Shown here piece after piece: positions 33,835 through 41,849 of a stretch of 64,000 nucleotides of DNA. Source of the DNA: CAVVKW01 sp963749035 (lineage in GTDB: Bacteria > Verrucomicrobiota > Verrucomicrobiia > Chthoniobacterales > JAATET01); contig CAVVKW010000004.1 of NCBI GenBank assembly GCA_963749035.1, positions 1,240,001-1,304,000 on the forward strand. Reading direction: 5' to 3'. Under the pieces are notes generated by a model. It searched no databases and was not told the origin of the DNA. It saw nothing but the letters and a program-made list of their open reading frames with translations. The position numbers and the translations under genes are program-made. The number at the start of each line of letters is the position of its first letter. Position 1 is the stretch's first letter.

Positions 33835-34077
33835 TACATAATCGGCGTAGCATTCCTTGTAGGCGCGTCCGTAAATGTTCCCGCCACGCTTTGTGGCTTC
33901 GTCGTAGCACGCATCAACTTGCCAGTGCCAGTCGGCTCACGGATTGTTCGCGCACCGGGCGGATTGATAGATCATAGAGTAGCATTCCCCGTGGAGCGCA
34001 TCGCCGTCCATGTCCGCGATCTTTTTAAGGTAGTCGGCTTTTGGCCGTCCGTAGTTGTCAGTTCCGTCGTAGTTCAT
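33829..34077 (-). pseudogene. Small phage gene interrupted by an in-frame TGA
   Basis: From ATG 34077 (ATGA overlap with the preceding 33-codon ORF) the frame reads MNYDGTDNYGRPKADYLKKI through CYSMIYQSARCANNP to TGA at 33939-33937, then continues without a break as ADWHWQVDACYDEATKRGG through KECYADYVG to TAA at 33831-33829. The second half has no start codon, so one protein of about 82 residues is split by a nonsense codon (TGG or CGA to TGA) or read through. Its final stop lies in the attC-like core. Confidence 0.65.
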
Positions 34078-34175
34078 AATTCAAAGAGGCTAACCAGCGA
34101 CTTGCGGTCGGCGGCACTCATGCGCTCCAAGGCGTTCGGCGGGATGGCCCCGCATGAAATTCGCGGCGCACTCAT
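34074..34175 (-). CDS. 33-residue phage ORF
   Basis: Starts ATG 34175 overlapping the upstream stop (ATGA) and ends TGA overlapping the next ATG (34077): MSAPRISCGAIPPNALERMS, then AADRKSLVSLFEL. The two coupling overlaps and helical C-terminus argue that it is translated. Function unknown. A degenerate core-like GGCTAAC/GTTCGGC pair (34089-34141) lies inside it. Confidence 0.5.
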   Translation of the reverse strand: MSAPRISCGAIPPNALERMSAADRKSLVSLFEL

Positions 34176-34378
34176 GCTGACTGAATGGCGCTCTCGGTGT
34201 TATATTTTGCCCGCCGATACACCGCCGCACAATCGCCCGTTTGTAGAGCTTCATTTCGCTCGACAAGCTCATCTTCGACTCCGCGTTTGATGGCGGCTTC
34301 CAAGATGGAGCGAGGCTCCGCGTATTCGGTGGCTAAATTCATTAGCTCCTTCGTCGATATTTGAATCAGTGTAATCAT
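34172..34378 (-). CDS. Small phage hypothetical protein
   Basis: 68 residues, MITLIQISTKELMNLATEYA, then a helical Arg/Glu-rich part. First of three ORFs coupled by ATGA overlaps (34378 to 33829), 26 bp after the sliding-clamp stop. No domain recognised. Upstream leader is AT-rich without a clear Shine-Dalgarno, as for several early genes here. Confidence 0.55.
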   Translation of the reverse strand: MITLIQISTKELMNLATEYAEPRSILEAAIKRGVEDELVERNEALQTGDCAAVYRRAKYNTESAIQSA

Positions 34379-34404
34379 TTGATTTGAGTTTGAATTGAGT
34401 TGAT

Positions 34405-35484
34405 TTAGTAAGAGATCCGCATAGGCATCAGGACCGACAAAAAGCCGTCGCCACGGATCGCGATGGGCGCGAGTTCATCGCCGCCAACTTCGATCTCCAC
34501 CTCGTCCGACCGGCTTGCCTTGAGCGCGTCCAAGAGAAACGCCGGATTGCAGCCAAACACGGCGTCGAGGCCGGGTTGGCATTCGATGGTTCGTTCGATT
34601 GAACCGGAATTGAGCGACATGCCCGACACGACAATCCCTGTCTTTTTCGATTCGAATTTCATGGAACGGGAGATTCCCGGACCCGAATCGGCAAATTGAA
34701 GGATCGCCTTCACGGCCTCGATCAACTGCTCCCTTTCACACTTTATTTTTGTATCCAAGGGCGCAGGGCAAACCTGCTGGAAGTTCGGCGAATTCGCGTC
34801 AACCAACCGGGACGCAATTTCGATTCTGGCCGACTTCACCCAGATCATCGATTTAGAGACGCGCAATTCACACTCGTCGTCTCCGACTACAGAAGCGATC
34901 AACGCGACCGCTTTCTCCGGGATAATGGCATTGAATTCGTGGGCGCAGTCACCGAATTCAAGCCGGAGTAACCGATTGCCGTCCGTCGCAATGCCTTCGA
35001 GGCGTCCGCCGCCCGACTGGAGCGCGACGCCACACAGTGCCCAGCGCGACGCGTCTTGGCAGATCGCGGCCCGCGCTCGCCCGAGCTTTTCATTCAGGCC
35101 CGCCAGCGTCACCGACTCGGAGTCCTCTTCCAACGGCGGATGCATGCCCTCTGCTGGGTCCAAGCCGTAAATCTTTGCGGTCGTCCCCACGCACGAGACC
35201 TGCGCTCCGTGTGGCTTGATCGCTGCAACGGCAATATCGCCCGACATCGCCTTCACCGCGTCAATCAATTTCCCGCACGGTAAAAGCAAGGCCCCCGGCT
35301 TAGTTACTTCTGCATCGACGGATGCCGTGATCGATTCCCCTCCGTCCGACGCGAAAAGCACGATGCCATCGCCCCCGGAAGAGACGCGCACGCAGCTAAT
35401 TGCCGGAGCACCTCTCCCGACAGTAAAGAGTCGCGCATTTCCGAGGGCGGCGAGGAAAGTGGATTGTTGGATTGTGAATTTCAT
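34405..35484 (-). CDS. dnaN: DNA polymerase III beta subunit (sliding clamp), phage-encoded
   Basis: 359 residues, full length for a beta clamp. Three clamp domains: MKFTIQQSTFLAALGNARLF; the central GIATDGNRLLRLEFG (equivalent of the ATDGHRL segment); and the C-terminal GDGFLSVLMPMRI, where chromosomal clamps have LxxVLMPMR(L/V). It forms the ring that tethers polymerase to DNA. A phage copy suggests replication with its own clamp or redirection of host Pol III. It lies between the helicase-methylase gene and the small-ORF cluster. Confidence 0.9.
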   Translation of the reverse strand: MKFTIQQSTFLAALGNARLFTVGRGAPAISCVRVSSGGDGIVLFASDGGESITASVDAEVTKPGALLLPCGKLIDAVKAMSGDIAVAAIKPHGAQVSCVGTTAKIYGLDPAEGMHPPLEEDSESVTLAGLNEKLGRARAAICQDASRWALCGVALQSGGGRLEGIATDGNRLLRLEFGDCAHEFNAIIPEKAVALIASVVGDDECELRVSKSMIWVKSARIEIASRLVDANSPNFQQVCPAPLDTKIKCEREQLIEAVKAILQFADSGPGISRSMKFESKKTGIVVSGMSLNSGSIERTIECQPGLDAVFGCNPAFLLDALKASRSDEVEIEVGGDELAPIAIRGDGFLSVLMPMRISY

Positions 35485-35490
35485 TAGGGT

Positions 35491-37773
35491 TTAAGCGGTG
35501 AAGAGTTCGAGTTGAGATTTAGCGTCTTTCAAGAAGCGGCATGCTTGCCTGAAATAGGATTCCTTGAGTTCCGCGCCGACAAAACGGCGGTTCATTTTCA
35601 GCGACTGGAAGCCCTCGCTGCCGATCCCAGCGAACGGCGAGAAGACGAGATCGCCGGGATTACTCCAGAGCGTGAGCGCCCTTTTGATCACGTCGAGTTG
35701 CAGCGGGCAAATATGGCGTTCATCGGCTTGCTCGCGGGCCAGTTCGCCATTGAGAACGTTGCCTTGGTCAATCGACATCCAGACTGGCGAAGCCCACTCC
35801 TGCCACTGGTCCAACGAGAATGATTGCGGGGAATGCTTGATCGGCTGTTCGTTTTGCCCAGGCTTACGAAAGACCAAGAGATATTCAGGCGATCCCATTC
35901 TGGACGCCGCTGAGTCGGTTTGCAGCGTCTTGTAAAGTAGCCCGTGAGCCTTTGTCCGCTGCATTTCCGTCACCGGATTCTTCCAGATTGTCACTCGGGA
36001 CGCATAAGTGAATCCCGCAGACCGAAACGCACGCACTATGTCACCGCTGAAATCCTGAAACTCGATCACTCCGTGCTTCCACTTCGTGGAGAGTAGGTCA
36101 TTGCAGTGCACGCATACCTCCCGTCCCGGCATAGTGATTCGGAGCAGTTCGTCGATCAGGAAGCGGAATTGTTCCGCGAATTCATCCTTGTTCTCGCAGT
36201 TTCCCATGTCCTGCACATCGTTGGAGTAGGTGAATAGATCGGCGAATGGCGGCGAGAAAATGCTAAGGCCGATGGAATCCGAATCAATCTCTCGAGCGAC
36301 CCTCACGCAGTCCCCGTGATAAAGCGTCCAGTCTTTCCCGGTAGCGACGTTGATGTCTGTTTTCATAAGTGGTTTTTCATCGTGGTTGCGGAGCGCTAGA
36401 GCCGCCGTTTTCATTTGGTGAAGCATTTCGTCATGCTGATTCATCTTCCGGCGGATGGACGCCAGTATTGCCCCCTCCGTTCGCGCCTGAATCACGTAGG
36501 CATTGACCTCGCGCTCTTGACCGAACCGATATGATCGCCGAAGTGCCTGATAGAAGTCCTCGAACGAGTAGGATAATCCAACGAATGCGACGTTTCGGCA
36601 TTGCTGGAAATTGAGTCCGTATCCGAAGATTGACGGCTTGCTAATCAAAACGCGGGACGCGCCAGATACGAAGTCCATCGCCCGCTTTTCCTTGTGCTCC
36701 GGTCGGTCGTTCCCCCGGACCTCGGAGGCGTCGGGAATCAGTCTGGCAAGCTCCATGGACTCCAGATTGGTGTTACACCAGACAAGCCACTGCTCATCGG
36801 ATTCGTTGACTAATTCCGCTACCGACGCGGCCCGCTGCGGCGCTGTTTTCCGTAGCTCCTTATGCATCGTCGTCGCCGAAAGAGTGACGTTACGTAAAAG
36901 CTCACCGCCATCGCCCCTTTCGTCGCATTCGACGATTCGGGTCTCCAATTTGAGCGTCGGCAGAATGTAACCCTCGTCGCTGAATCCTATGTCCGACGGA
37001 ACGGCCACGCAGGCCGACCATGATCCAAGCCAACGCCAAAAGTCCGACTCTGCGTGTTTTTTGAGCCGCCAATCTCCAGTGTTGAAAGTGTCGTTGATGA
37101 AAAACGTTGCCAGCATTTGAGAGGCGGCGCAGACCCCGAGAAACTCCGCGTGCTGACCGATCTCGGAATAGTCGTTCGGGCTTGGCGTCGCCGTGCAACA
37201 AAGCCGGTAAGGCGTCGACGCGAAGCGGCGTGTCAGGGCGATCCGGGTCTTGCCCGCGAAGTTTTTCAGGATCGACGACTCGTCCAGCACGACACCCGCC
37301 CACTCGATCTCATCGAAGAGGTCCAACCTTTCGTAGTTGAAGATATTGATTCCCGGTTGCACCTCCTCCGGATGACGGACGATCCGCGCATCAATGCCGA
37401 ACCGCCCCGCCTCGGCGACAGTTTGCGGCCCCACCGCAAGCGGCGTCAGGATCGCGACGGATCCGCCCGTGTGGGCGTGGACCTGTCGCGCCCATTCGAG
37501 CTGCTGAAGCGTTTTACCCAGGCCGCAATCCTCGAAGAGCGCGCATCGGCCCTGCTGGATTGCCCAGCGGACGACGTGCTTCTGCCAGTCGAAAAGAGGC
37601 GCGACGATCTCACTCGGCGCGAACCCCTCCGCGCCCGCGAGCTTCGACTTCGACCCGATGAACTCATCGTAATCCCGCAACGTGTCCGCTGGCGGCACCA
37701 GCCCCGGGGCCACCGCGCAAGGCTCGCACCACGCCCGATCACCGGGGCGAATTGGGAGACGAACGGCGCTCAC
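35491..37773 (-). CDS. Fused SF2 helicase and DNA methyltransferase
   Basis: 760 residues. N-terminal half is a SNF2-like SF2 ATPase: FEDCGLGKTLQQLEWA (motif I), VVLDESSILKNF (DExx box, here DESS), LCCTATPSPNDYSE, and motif V/VI SKPSIFGYGLNFQQCRNVAF, YQALRRSYRFGQ. From residue about 490 follows an amino-methyltransferase: WTLYHGDCVRVAREI, LSIFSPPFADLF (SPP[FY], N4/N6 motif IV), and SAM-binding GDLVFSPFAGIGSEGFQSL. Such fusions occur in phages and resemble single-chain modification/translocase proteins; no nuclease domain is visible. It probably modifies phage DNA against restriction. Stop overlaps the next gene's start region. Confidence 0.88.
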   Translation of the reverse strand: MSAVRLPIRPGDRAWCEPCAVAPGLVPPADTLRDYDEFIGSKSKLAGAEGFAPSEIVAPLFDWQKHVVRWAIQQGRCALFEDCGLGKTLQQLEWARQVHAHTGGSVAILTPLAVGPQTVAEAGRFGIDARIVRHPEEVQPGINIFNYERLDLFDEIEWAGVVLDESSILKNFAGKTRIALTRRFASTPYRLCCTATPSPNDYSEIGQHAEFLGVCAASQMLATFFINDTFNTGDWRLKKHAESDFWRWLGSWSACVAVPSDIGFSDEGYILPTLKLETRIVECDERGDGGELLRNVTLSATTMHKELRKTAPQRAASVAELVNESDEQWLVWCNTNLESMELARLIPDASEVRGNDRPEHKEKRAMDFVSGASRVLISKPSIFGYGLNFQQCRNVAFVGLSYSFEDFYQALRRSYRFGQEREVNAYVIQARTEGAILASIRRKMNQHDEMLHQMKTAALALRNHDEKPLMKTDINVATGKDWTLYHGDCVRVAREIDSDSIGLSIFSPPFADLFTYSNDVQDMGNCENKDEFAEQFRFLIDELLRITMPGREVCVHCNDLLSTKWKHGVIEFQDFSGDIVRAFRSAGFTYASRVTIWKNPVTEMQRTKAHGLLYKTLQTDSAASRMGSPEYLLVFRKPGQNEQPIKHSPQSFSLDQWQEWASPVWMSIDQGNVLNGELAREQADERHICPLQLDVIKRALTLWSNPGDLVFSPFAGIGSEGFQSLKMNRRFVGAELKESYFRQACRFLKDAKSQLELFTA

Positions 37774-38600
37774 CCCTGCACCTCCGCCGCGTAGTCGGAG
37801 AAGTTCCGCACGGAATCGTCGAGGTGCGCTTCAGTCAGGTCGCCAAGCGTGGCCGCTTTGATCTTGTGCATTTTTAGCACCTTGATGAAAGCCGCTTCCG
37901 AGATGCCGTGATCGGCTAGCGCCTGTCGGAGCTTCGCAAGGTTGTCGGACGCCTCGGCGAGCGGGAGTTCCGCGTTATGGCTCGGCGCTTCCGCCGCAGC
38001 AGATACACTGCCTCCGATCTCCTTCGGCATGGTGACCGGCTCGCGCTCGACCACGGACGCCTCGGCGTATTTGATCGTGTCTTTCGCCTCGTCGTCGTCT
38101 TGGATTCCCGCGAAGCCAAATGCCACCCGCGCGCACTGGATGAGCGCCTTGTGACGAAGCATCCGCTTGGGCATTTGCTTCCACGGATCGGTTGCCCGAA
38201 AGCATTCGTCAAAATACTCGGTCACCACCACCGGACGGCTTCGGTCCTTGAGGTAGATTCGGCACGTGCAAGCCAGCGGCTTCCCGTCGGCGTCGTTCTC
38301 GAAGTCGAACTCCATCCCGTCGAGTTGCGGCTGGCGGTTCACCATCGAAATCCATCCGTCAATCGAGACGACAGGGACGATGCCGCCGCCCTTTGCCGGG
38401 AAGGCGTAGATTTCTTTGAGGAACGGGTTCAGCCCGTATTCGTTGGCCACGACGACCAACGCGAGGAGTTCGCTGTTCGTCGCCTTCTGGAAGACGGTGT
38501 CTTTGAGCGTTTCGAGCAGCTTGTTCGGGTCGACGCTCACGCGGTTTGCCATCACCGCGAGGGCGGAGGCTTTCGTTTTTTCAGTGGTTGCGAGTTCCAT
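37770..38600 (-). CDS. bet: RecT/Bet-family single-strand annealing protein
   Basis: 276 residues. ATNSELLALVVVANEYGLNPFLKEIYAFP, GIVPVVSIDGWISMVNRQPQLDG and KQMPKRMLRHKALIQCARVAFGFAGI are hallmark segments of the Bet/RecT recombinases that anneal single strands in phage recombination. The C-terminal 80 residues are a charged linker and a helical domain. With the downstream-coded nuclease (39390-39980) it forms the phage Red-like recombination pair. ATG start overlaps nothing; 4-bp overlap with the helicase gene. Confidence 0.92.
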   Translation of the reverse strand: MELATTEKTKASALAVMANRVSVDPNKLLETLKDTVFQKATNSELLALVVVANEYGLNPFLKEIYAFPAKGGGIVPVVSIDGWISMVNRQPQLDGMEFDFENDADGKPLACTCRIYLKDRSRPVVVTEYFDECFRATDPWKQMPKRMLRHKALIQCARVAFGFAGIQDDDEAKDTIKYAEASVVEREPVTMPKEIGGSVSAAAEAPSHNAELPLAEASDNLAKLRQALADHGISEAAFIKVLKMHKIKAATLGDLTEAHLDDSVRNFSDYAAEVQG

Positions 38601-38634
38601 AATTTTTGAGTTGTTGAAATTTCCGATTCCAGTC

Positions 38635-39381
38635 TCAGACCGCGCGGTGCTCGAAGGTCACGCCCGGGATTTCGATCATTGAGTTCGCCGCTTTGGCCCG
38701 CGCCATCTGCCCCTCGTTGATCGTCACGTATCCCGTCAGAGCCGGGTCGTTCGCCGCAGCTGCGAAGAACGCCGATGGGTCGACCTTCGCCACGCACCAC
38801 CGCCGTTGCGTCTTCACTGACGCCCGAGGTGCCGCGACCGTGACGACCGGCGCGACGACCTGCCGCGCGGCCTCGATCCGCTCCTCCTTCTTCTCGGGCG
38901 TCTTGAGCTTCTCGGCTTCCTTTTCCAATCGCTCGCGTTCCTTTCGCGCCCGCTCATCCGCCTCCGCTTGAAGGCGCGCCGCCTCCTTCTGTGCCTTCGC
39001 TTCCTCAGCTTCCTGCCAGTCGATCACCTTGCGCTTGATCGTTTTCGCGGAGGCTGTGAGCGGGTCTTTGAATGCACCGACGAGCGCGGTCCATGCCCGG
39101 TGCCGACCGTGGAGGCGGGCAATCAGCCCATCCTCGAAGTTTCGCAATGCATCCTCGGCCGTGGCGGCGTCGGCCAGGATCGCGTCGCGACACGCTGCCG
39201 CTACGTTGGCGCTCTCCTCGTCGGTGACGACGCATTCGTTGGCGGCGGCGACGGCGGTTTCCAGCCGATCGGCGATTGGTTGCAGGATCGCGACGAGCGC
39301 GGCGCGGGCCTCGTCGGCCACGGCGAGTTCGTTGGTTCCGGTGACGACGAGTTCGAGTTCTTCGATAGTGTTGTTTTTCAT
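38635..39381 (-). CDS. Phage recombination-region coiled-coil protein
   Basis: 248 residues between the exonuclease and Bet genes. N-terminal helical Ala/Glu-rich half (IADRLETAVAAANECVVTDE), a long charged coiled coil (about residues 120-175; QKEAARLQAEADERARKERE) and a globular C-terminus (RWCVAKVDPSAFFAAAANDP, GYVTINEGQMARAKAANS). Proteins of this shape commonly sit between exonuclease and annealase genes in siphophages and myophages, but the activity is unknown. Confidence 0.7.
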   Translation of the reverse strand: MKNNTIEELELVVTGTNELAVADEARAALVAILQPIADRLETAVAAANECVVTDEESANVAAACRDAILADAATAEDALRNFEDGLIARLHGRHRAWTALVGAFKDPLTASAKTIKRKVIDWQEAEEAKAQKEAARLQAEADERARKERERLEKEAEKLKTPEKKEERIEAARQVVAPVVTVAAPRASVKTQRRWCVAKVDPSAFFAAAANDPALTGYVTINEGQMARAKAANSMIEIPGVTFEHRAV

Positions 39382-39389
39382 GATGGGTT

Positions 39390-39980
39390 TTAGGTGTTTT
39401 TGAGTTTCCAGTTATGTGAGGTGAGGAAGGCCAGGAACGTCTGGCGGGCGAGTTTGAGGGCGTTCCGGTCCAGCCATTTGCAGTGGTATTTTCCGTTGTC
39501 GCGGCACTGCACCGCGACGGCGTGACGAGGCAGCGGGTCGATTGCCCCCATTTCCTCGATGAGGAGCCCGTAGGCTCCGAGCTGCACCTCGCTTTGCGGG
39601 GTGATCGAGCCTTTCCAGTCGGCGATGATCGGCCCGTGCGACGGATGCCGCGCGACGAGGTCGAGCGTCCCGGCGAAGCGATACCGATAGGAGGCCATCC
39701 GCCGCTCGATCAGGATCGGCTCGAGCTTTTCGTCGGAGACAAAGGTCATGATCGCATCGACCCGGCCCTTGATCCGCTCGTCGACGGATTCCCAATCCAG
39801 CCGATTCGTCATGGCCAAGGCGATGGCGTGATGCACCGCGGAGCCGCGTTGCAGATACCACTCGTCGACCTCGCGTTGCGGGGCGATGGACTGGATCACC
39901 TGCGTCACGCTCGGCACGACCCGCCCGTCGAGGCGGTATTCGTGCCGAGCTTCGTTAAAATCGAGGTCCGGAGGCGTCAC
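39390..39980 (-). CDS. PD-(D/E)XK exonuclease, lambda Exo/Cas4-like
   Basis: 196 residues. N-terminal RLDGRVVPSVTQVI is shared by phage exonucleases of this family; the active site appears as GTLDLVARHPSHGPIIADWKGS (Asp then D-x-K) followed by VQLGAYGLLIEE (QxxxY helix). It resects dsDNA ends to make 3' tails for the RecT-type annealase. Adjacent order nuclease, coiled coil, Bet is typical. Confidence 0.85.
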   Translation of the reverse strand: MTPPDLDFNEARHEYRLDGRVVPSVTQVIQSIAPQREVDEWYLQRGSAVHHAIALAMTNRLDWESVDERIKGRVDAIMTFVSDEKLEPILIERRMASYRYRFAGTLDLVARHPSHGPIIADWKGSITPQSEVQLGAYGLLIEEMGAIDPLPRHAVAVQCRDNGKYHCKWLDRNALKLARQTFLAFLTSHNWKLKNT

Positions 39981-40333
39981 GCCGCGTGCTCCTTGAGTTC
40001 GATTCCCAACTCGGCCGCTTCCTTGCGGAGCTTATCGAGGCGCGCTGCGCGCCGACTTTCGGCGGTCCCGTGTTGCCGGATCGCTTCTTCCACCGCCGCC
40101 ATCAGATCAGTTCCAGATCCGAACGCGTCCCGACCAATGGACACACACCACCCGCCTTTTCGAGTCTGGTCGGGCCCGTCGTTTTGCAGGGAGTAGGTAA
40201 GGCGGATGGACTCCGAGTCCGCCGCTGATTCGATGGCCGCATACGCTGTCGAGAATTGCGACTCGAGCGAGGTGGTGGATTGTGGGATGGATTGTCCTTG
40301 CGCCAAGGGCGCGGGTGTGTTTTCAGTGTTCAT
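39977..40333 (-). CDS. Phage hypothetical protein
   Basis: 118 residues, overlapping the exonuclease by 4 bp (ATGA). An N-terminal disordered Gln/Ser-rich stretch precedes a small conserved-looking domain (RKGGWCVSIGRDAFGSGTDL) and a helical tail. No function recognised. Early operon member. Confidence 0.6.
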   Translation of the reverse strand: MNTENTPAPLAQGQSIPQSTTSLESQFSTAYAAIESAADSESIRLTYSLQNDGPDQTRKGGWCVSIGRDAFGSGTDLMAAVEEAIRQHGTAESRRAARLDKLRKEAAELGIELKEHAA

Positions 40334-40399
40334 TCTATTCAGTGTTTTGAATTCCGCCCTCGGTCGCGTCGAACGACCGGGGGCCTTTTGTTGGGTTGA

Positions 40400-40570
40400 T
40401 CAGTCGACGATTCCTTTCATCGACAGGACGAGTTTCCGGTAGGTCCGGTAGATACTCCGCGCCTTGCGCCACTCGGCGGATTGGCGACGGATCGTGTAGA
40501 GGGTCGGAAGCGCGAGCATCCCGAGTCCGGTCAGCAGACCGGCGATGAAGATTTGCGTGGGTTCTGTCAT
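40400..40570 (-). CDS. 56-residue single-span membrane protein
   Basis: ATG 40570 to TGA 40400: MTEPTQIFIAGLLTGLGMLA, LPTLYTIRR, then a basic cytosolic tail (EWRKARSIYRTYRKLVLSMK). One N-terminal transmembrane helix followed by a positively charged tail. Lies in the gap between the 39977 and 40595 genes. Possibly a superinfection-exclusion or membrane-targeting peptide; this is inference from shape only. Confidence 0.6.
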   Translation of the reverse strand: MTEPTQIFIAGLLTGLGMLALPTLYTIRRQSAEWRKARSIYRTYRKLVLSMKGIVD

Positions 40571-40594
40571 TGGGTTGGGTTGGGTCGTTGAATT

Positions 40595-40873
40595 TCAGGC
40601 GGTTGCCAGCATTTCGGAGGCGCGGCCCGCGAGTTGGGCGTGGATTGCTTGCGCGGTCTTTTCGATCTCGTCCCACGACTTGTGACGTTCCCAATTCGGG
40701 TCGTCGTAGCGGGCGGCGACCAGTCGGGCGTGATCGACGGGAGTGGTCGCAATCGCGCCATCCATGAATTCCACCGACTCGAGGAGCGTCGTGCCGTGTC
40801 CGTAGACTTCCAGCTCGACCGTGAGCGGCGCGGGCGAGTGCTTGATAATGTGGAGTTGCTGCAGGTAGCTCAT
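40595..40873 (-). CDS. Phage hypothetical protein
   Basis: 92 residues (MSYLQQLHIIKHSPAPLTVE). Overlaps the upstream 40870 gene by 4 bp, so translationally coupled. It has a beta-rich first half and a Trp-containing helix (DPNWERHKSWDEIEKTAQAI). Function unknown. Confidence 0.6.
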   Translation of the reverse strand: MSYLQQLHIIKHSPAPLTVELEVYGHGTTLLESVEFMDGAIATTPVDHARLVAARYDDPNWERHKSWDEIEKTAQAIHAQLAGRASEMLATA

Positions 40874-41214
40874 TGCTTTCCCTCCCCCAGCGTGGCCCGC
40901 ATTCCCGAATTCTCGGTGAAGGTCGGGAATGCGAGTTCGTAGTTCTCAAAGCAACGTCCGCAGTCCCGCAGCCACTCGATGAAGGCGACGTAGTTGACGG
41001 CCCCACCATCCTCTGCCGCCTTCACGGCATCCTTCCATTCCTGCTCGCTTTCCGTTTCGAAAAGGACGCTGCCGCAATGCGGGCAGCACGGAAGCGAATA
41101 GCCCTTGGGCAAGCCCGGAATTTTCAGCTTCTCGGAGTCAGTCGACCCGACCGCGTCAATCGGGCCGTGCCAGGTGCAACCGACGGAATAGCAATATCGC
41201 GCGTCCTCGCTCAT
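40870..41214 (-). CDS. Small phage protein with a CxxC zinc motif
   Basis: 114 residues. Two Cys pairs (YCYSVGCTWHG and LPCCPHCGSVLF) suggest a zinc ribbon; the rest is helical (EQEWKDAVKAAEDGGAVNYV). It resembles phage zinc-binding proteins rather than the P2 Ogr activator, whose Cys pattern differs. Coupled to the next gene by ATGA. Confidence 0.6.
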   Translation of the reverse strand: MSEDARYCYSVGCTWHGPIDAVGSTDSEKLKIPGLPKGYSLPCCPHCGSVLFETESEQEWKDAVKAAEDGGAVNYVAFIEWLRDCGRCFENYELAFPTFTENSGMRATLGEGKQ

Positions 41215-41241
41215 GCCGACCTCCTCGCCGCCGTCGCAAGC

Positions 41242-41460
41242 TCACGCTCCGCCGGGTTTCCGCATTTGATGGATTGCAGCCGGTCCGTCGCTTCCAGGTC
41301 GATCTCCCAGCGCAGTCCCGACTTTCCGCGCCACGATGGGCGGAAGGTTCTGGTTGCGATCCGCTTCGGCGAGCATCGAGTTCGTGCACCACTTGCCGAC
41401 GGTGTTCTCGCTCACGCCGCGCTCGGCGGCGTAGGCCTTTGCATTGAGACGATGTTTCAT
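41242..41460 (-). CDS. Small HTH-like (excisionase-like) protein
   Basis: 72 residues from ATG 41460 (MKHRLNAKAYAAERGVSENT), a helix-turn-helix-like opening seen in phage excisionases and MerR-like small DNA binders. The C-terminal third (GTALGDRPGSDGP) is of poor quality, while the next frame over the same bases reads SWRGKSGLRWEIDLEATDRL, a typical recognition-wing sequence, so a one-base frameshift at about 41330 is possible. It overlaps the next gene at ATGA. Confidence 0.5.
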   Translation of the reverse strand: MKHRLNAKAYAAERGVSENTVGKWCTNSMLAEADRNQNLPPIVARKVGTALGDRPGSDGPAAIHQMRKPGGA

Positions 41461-41849
41461 CAGGCTCGCCCTCCCCGGATTTCGGACGCCATCTTGATGG
41501 CCGCGTCGCGGAGGTATTCCGTCATGCCGTTTCGCAGCGCACGGGCGAGAATCTCGGCGTCTTCGTCGGACAGGCCGTCCGCAATGTAGGTGCGGCGGAT
41601 TTCGTCTTTGTAGCCGCTGCGGGGCGTGGCCGGAGTCAGGTTCTTGAAGAGCCGGGCGATCACCTCGTAGGAGGGCGTTTCGTTCGCGACCGTCGAGCTC
41701 GTCTTCCGCGACCGCGACCCCATGCAGCAATGAAACTCGCCGCCTTTCTCCGACACCGCTAGCATCACCCAGCCCTTGTCCATCAGCGCGTTCGCGCCGT
41801 CCGTCGTCACCGTGACGACCTCTTTGATTCTCGTGAAGCTCGGCTTCAT
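41460..41849 (-). CDS. Phage hypothetical protein
   Basis: 129 residues. N-terminal beta-rich (IKEVVTVTTDGANALMDKGW), centre with a Cys pair (FHCCMGSRSRK), C-terminal helical (YIADGLSDEDAEILARALRN). No domain recognised. Overlaps its neighbours by 1 and 4 bp. Confidence 0.6.
   Translation of the reverse strand: MKPSFTRIKEVVTVTTDGANALMDKGWVMLAVSEKGGEFHCCMGSRSRKTSSTVANETPSYEVIARLFKNLTPATPRSGYKDEIRRTYIADGLSDEDAEILARALRNGMTEYLRDAAIKMASEIRGGRA

Noticed and set aside
34089..34141. A third attC-like pair (GGCTAAC...GTTCGGC)
   Set aside because: Arms pair poorly and it lies within a coding ORF; too weak to list as a site. It might be decayed.
40870..41214. Zinc-motif protein as an Ogr-like late activator
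   Set aside because: The Cys spacing and length do not match the Ogr/Delta family (short, Cys-x2-Cys pairs with a C-x4-C tail), and the promoter block differs from the P2 consensus.
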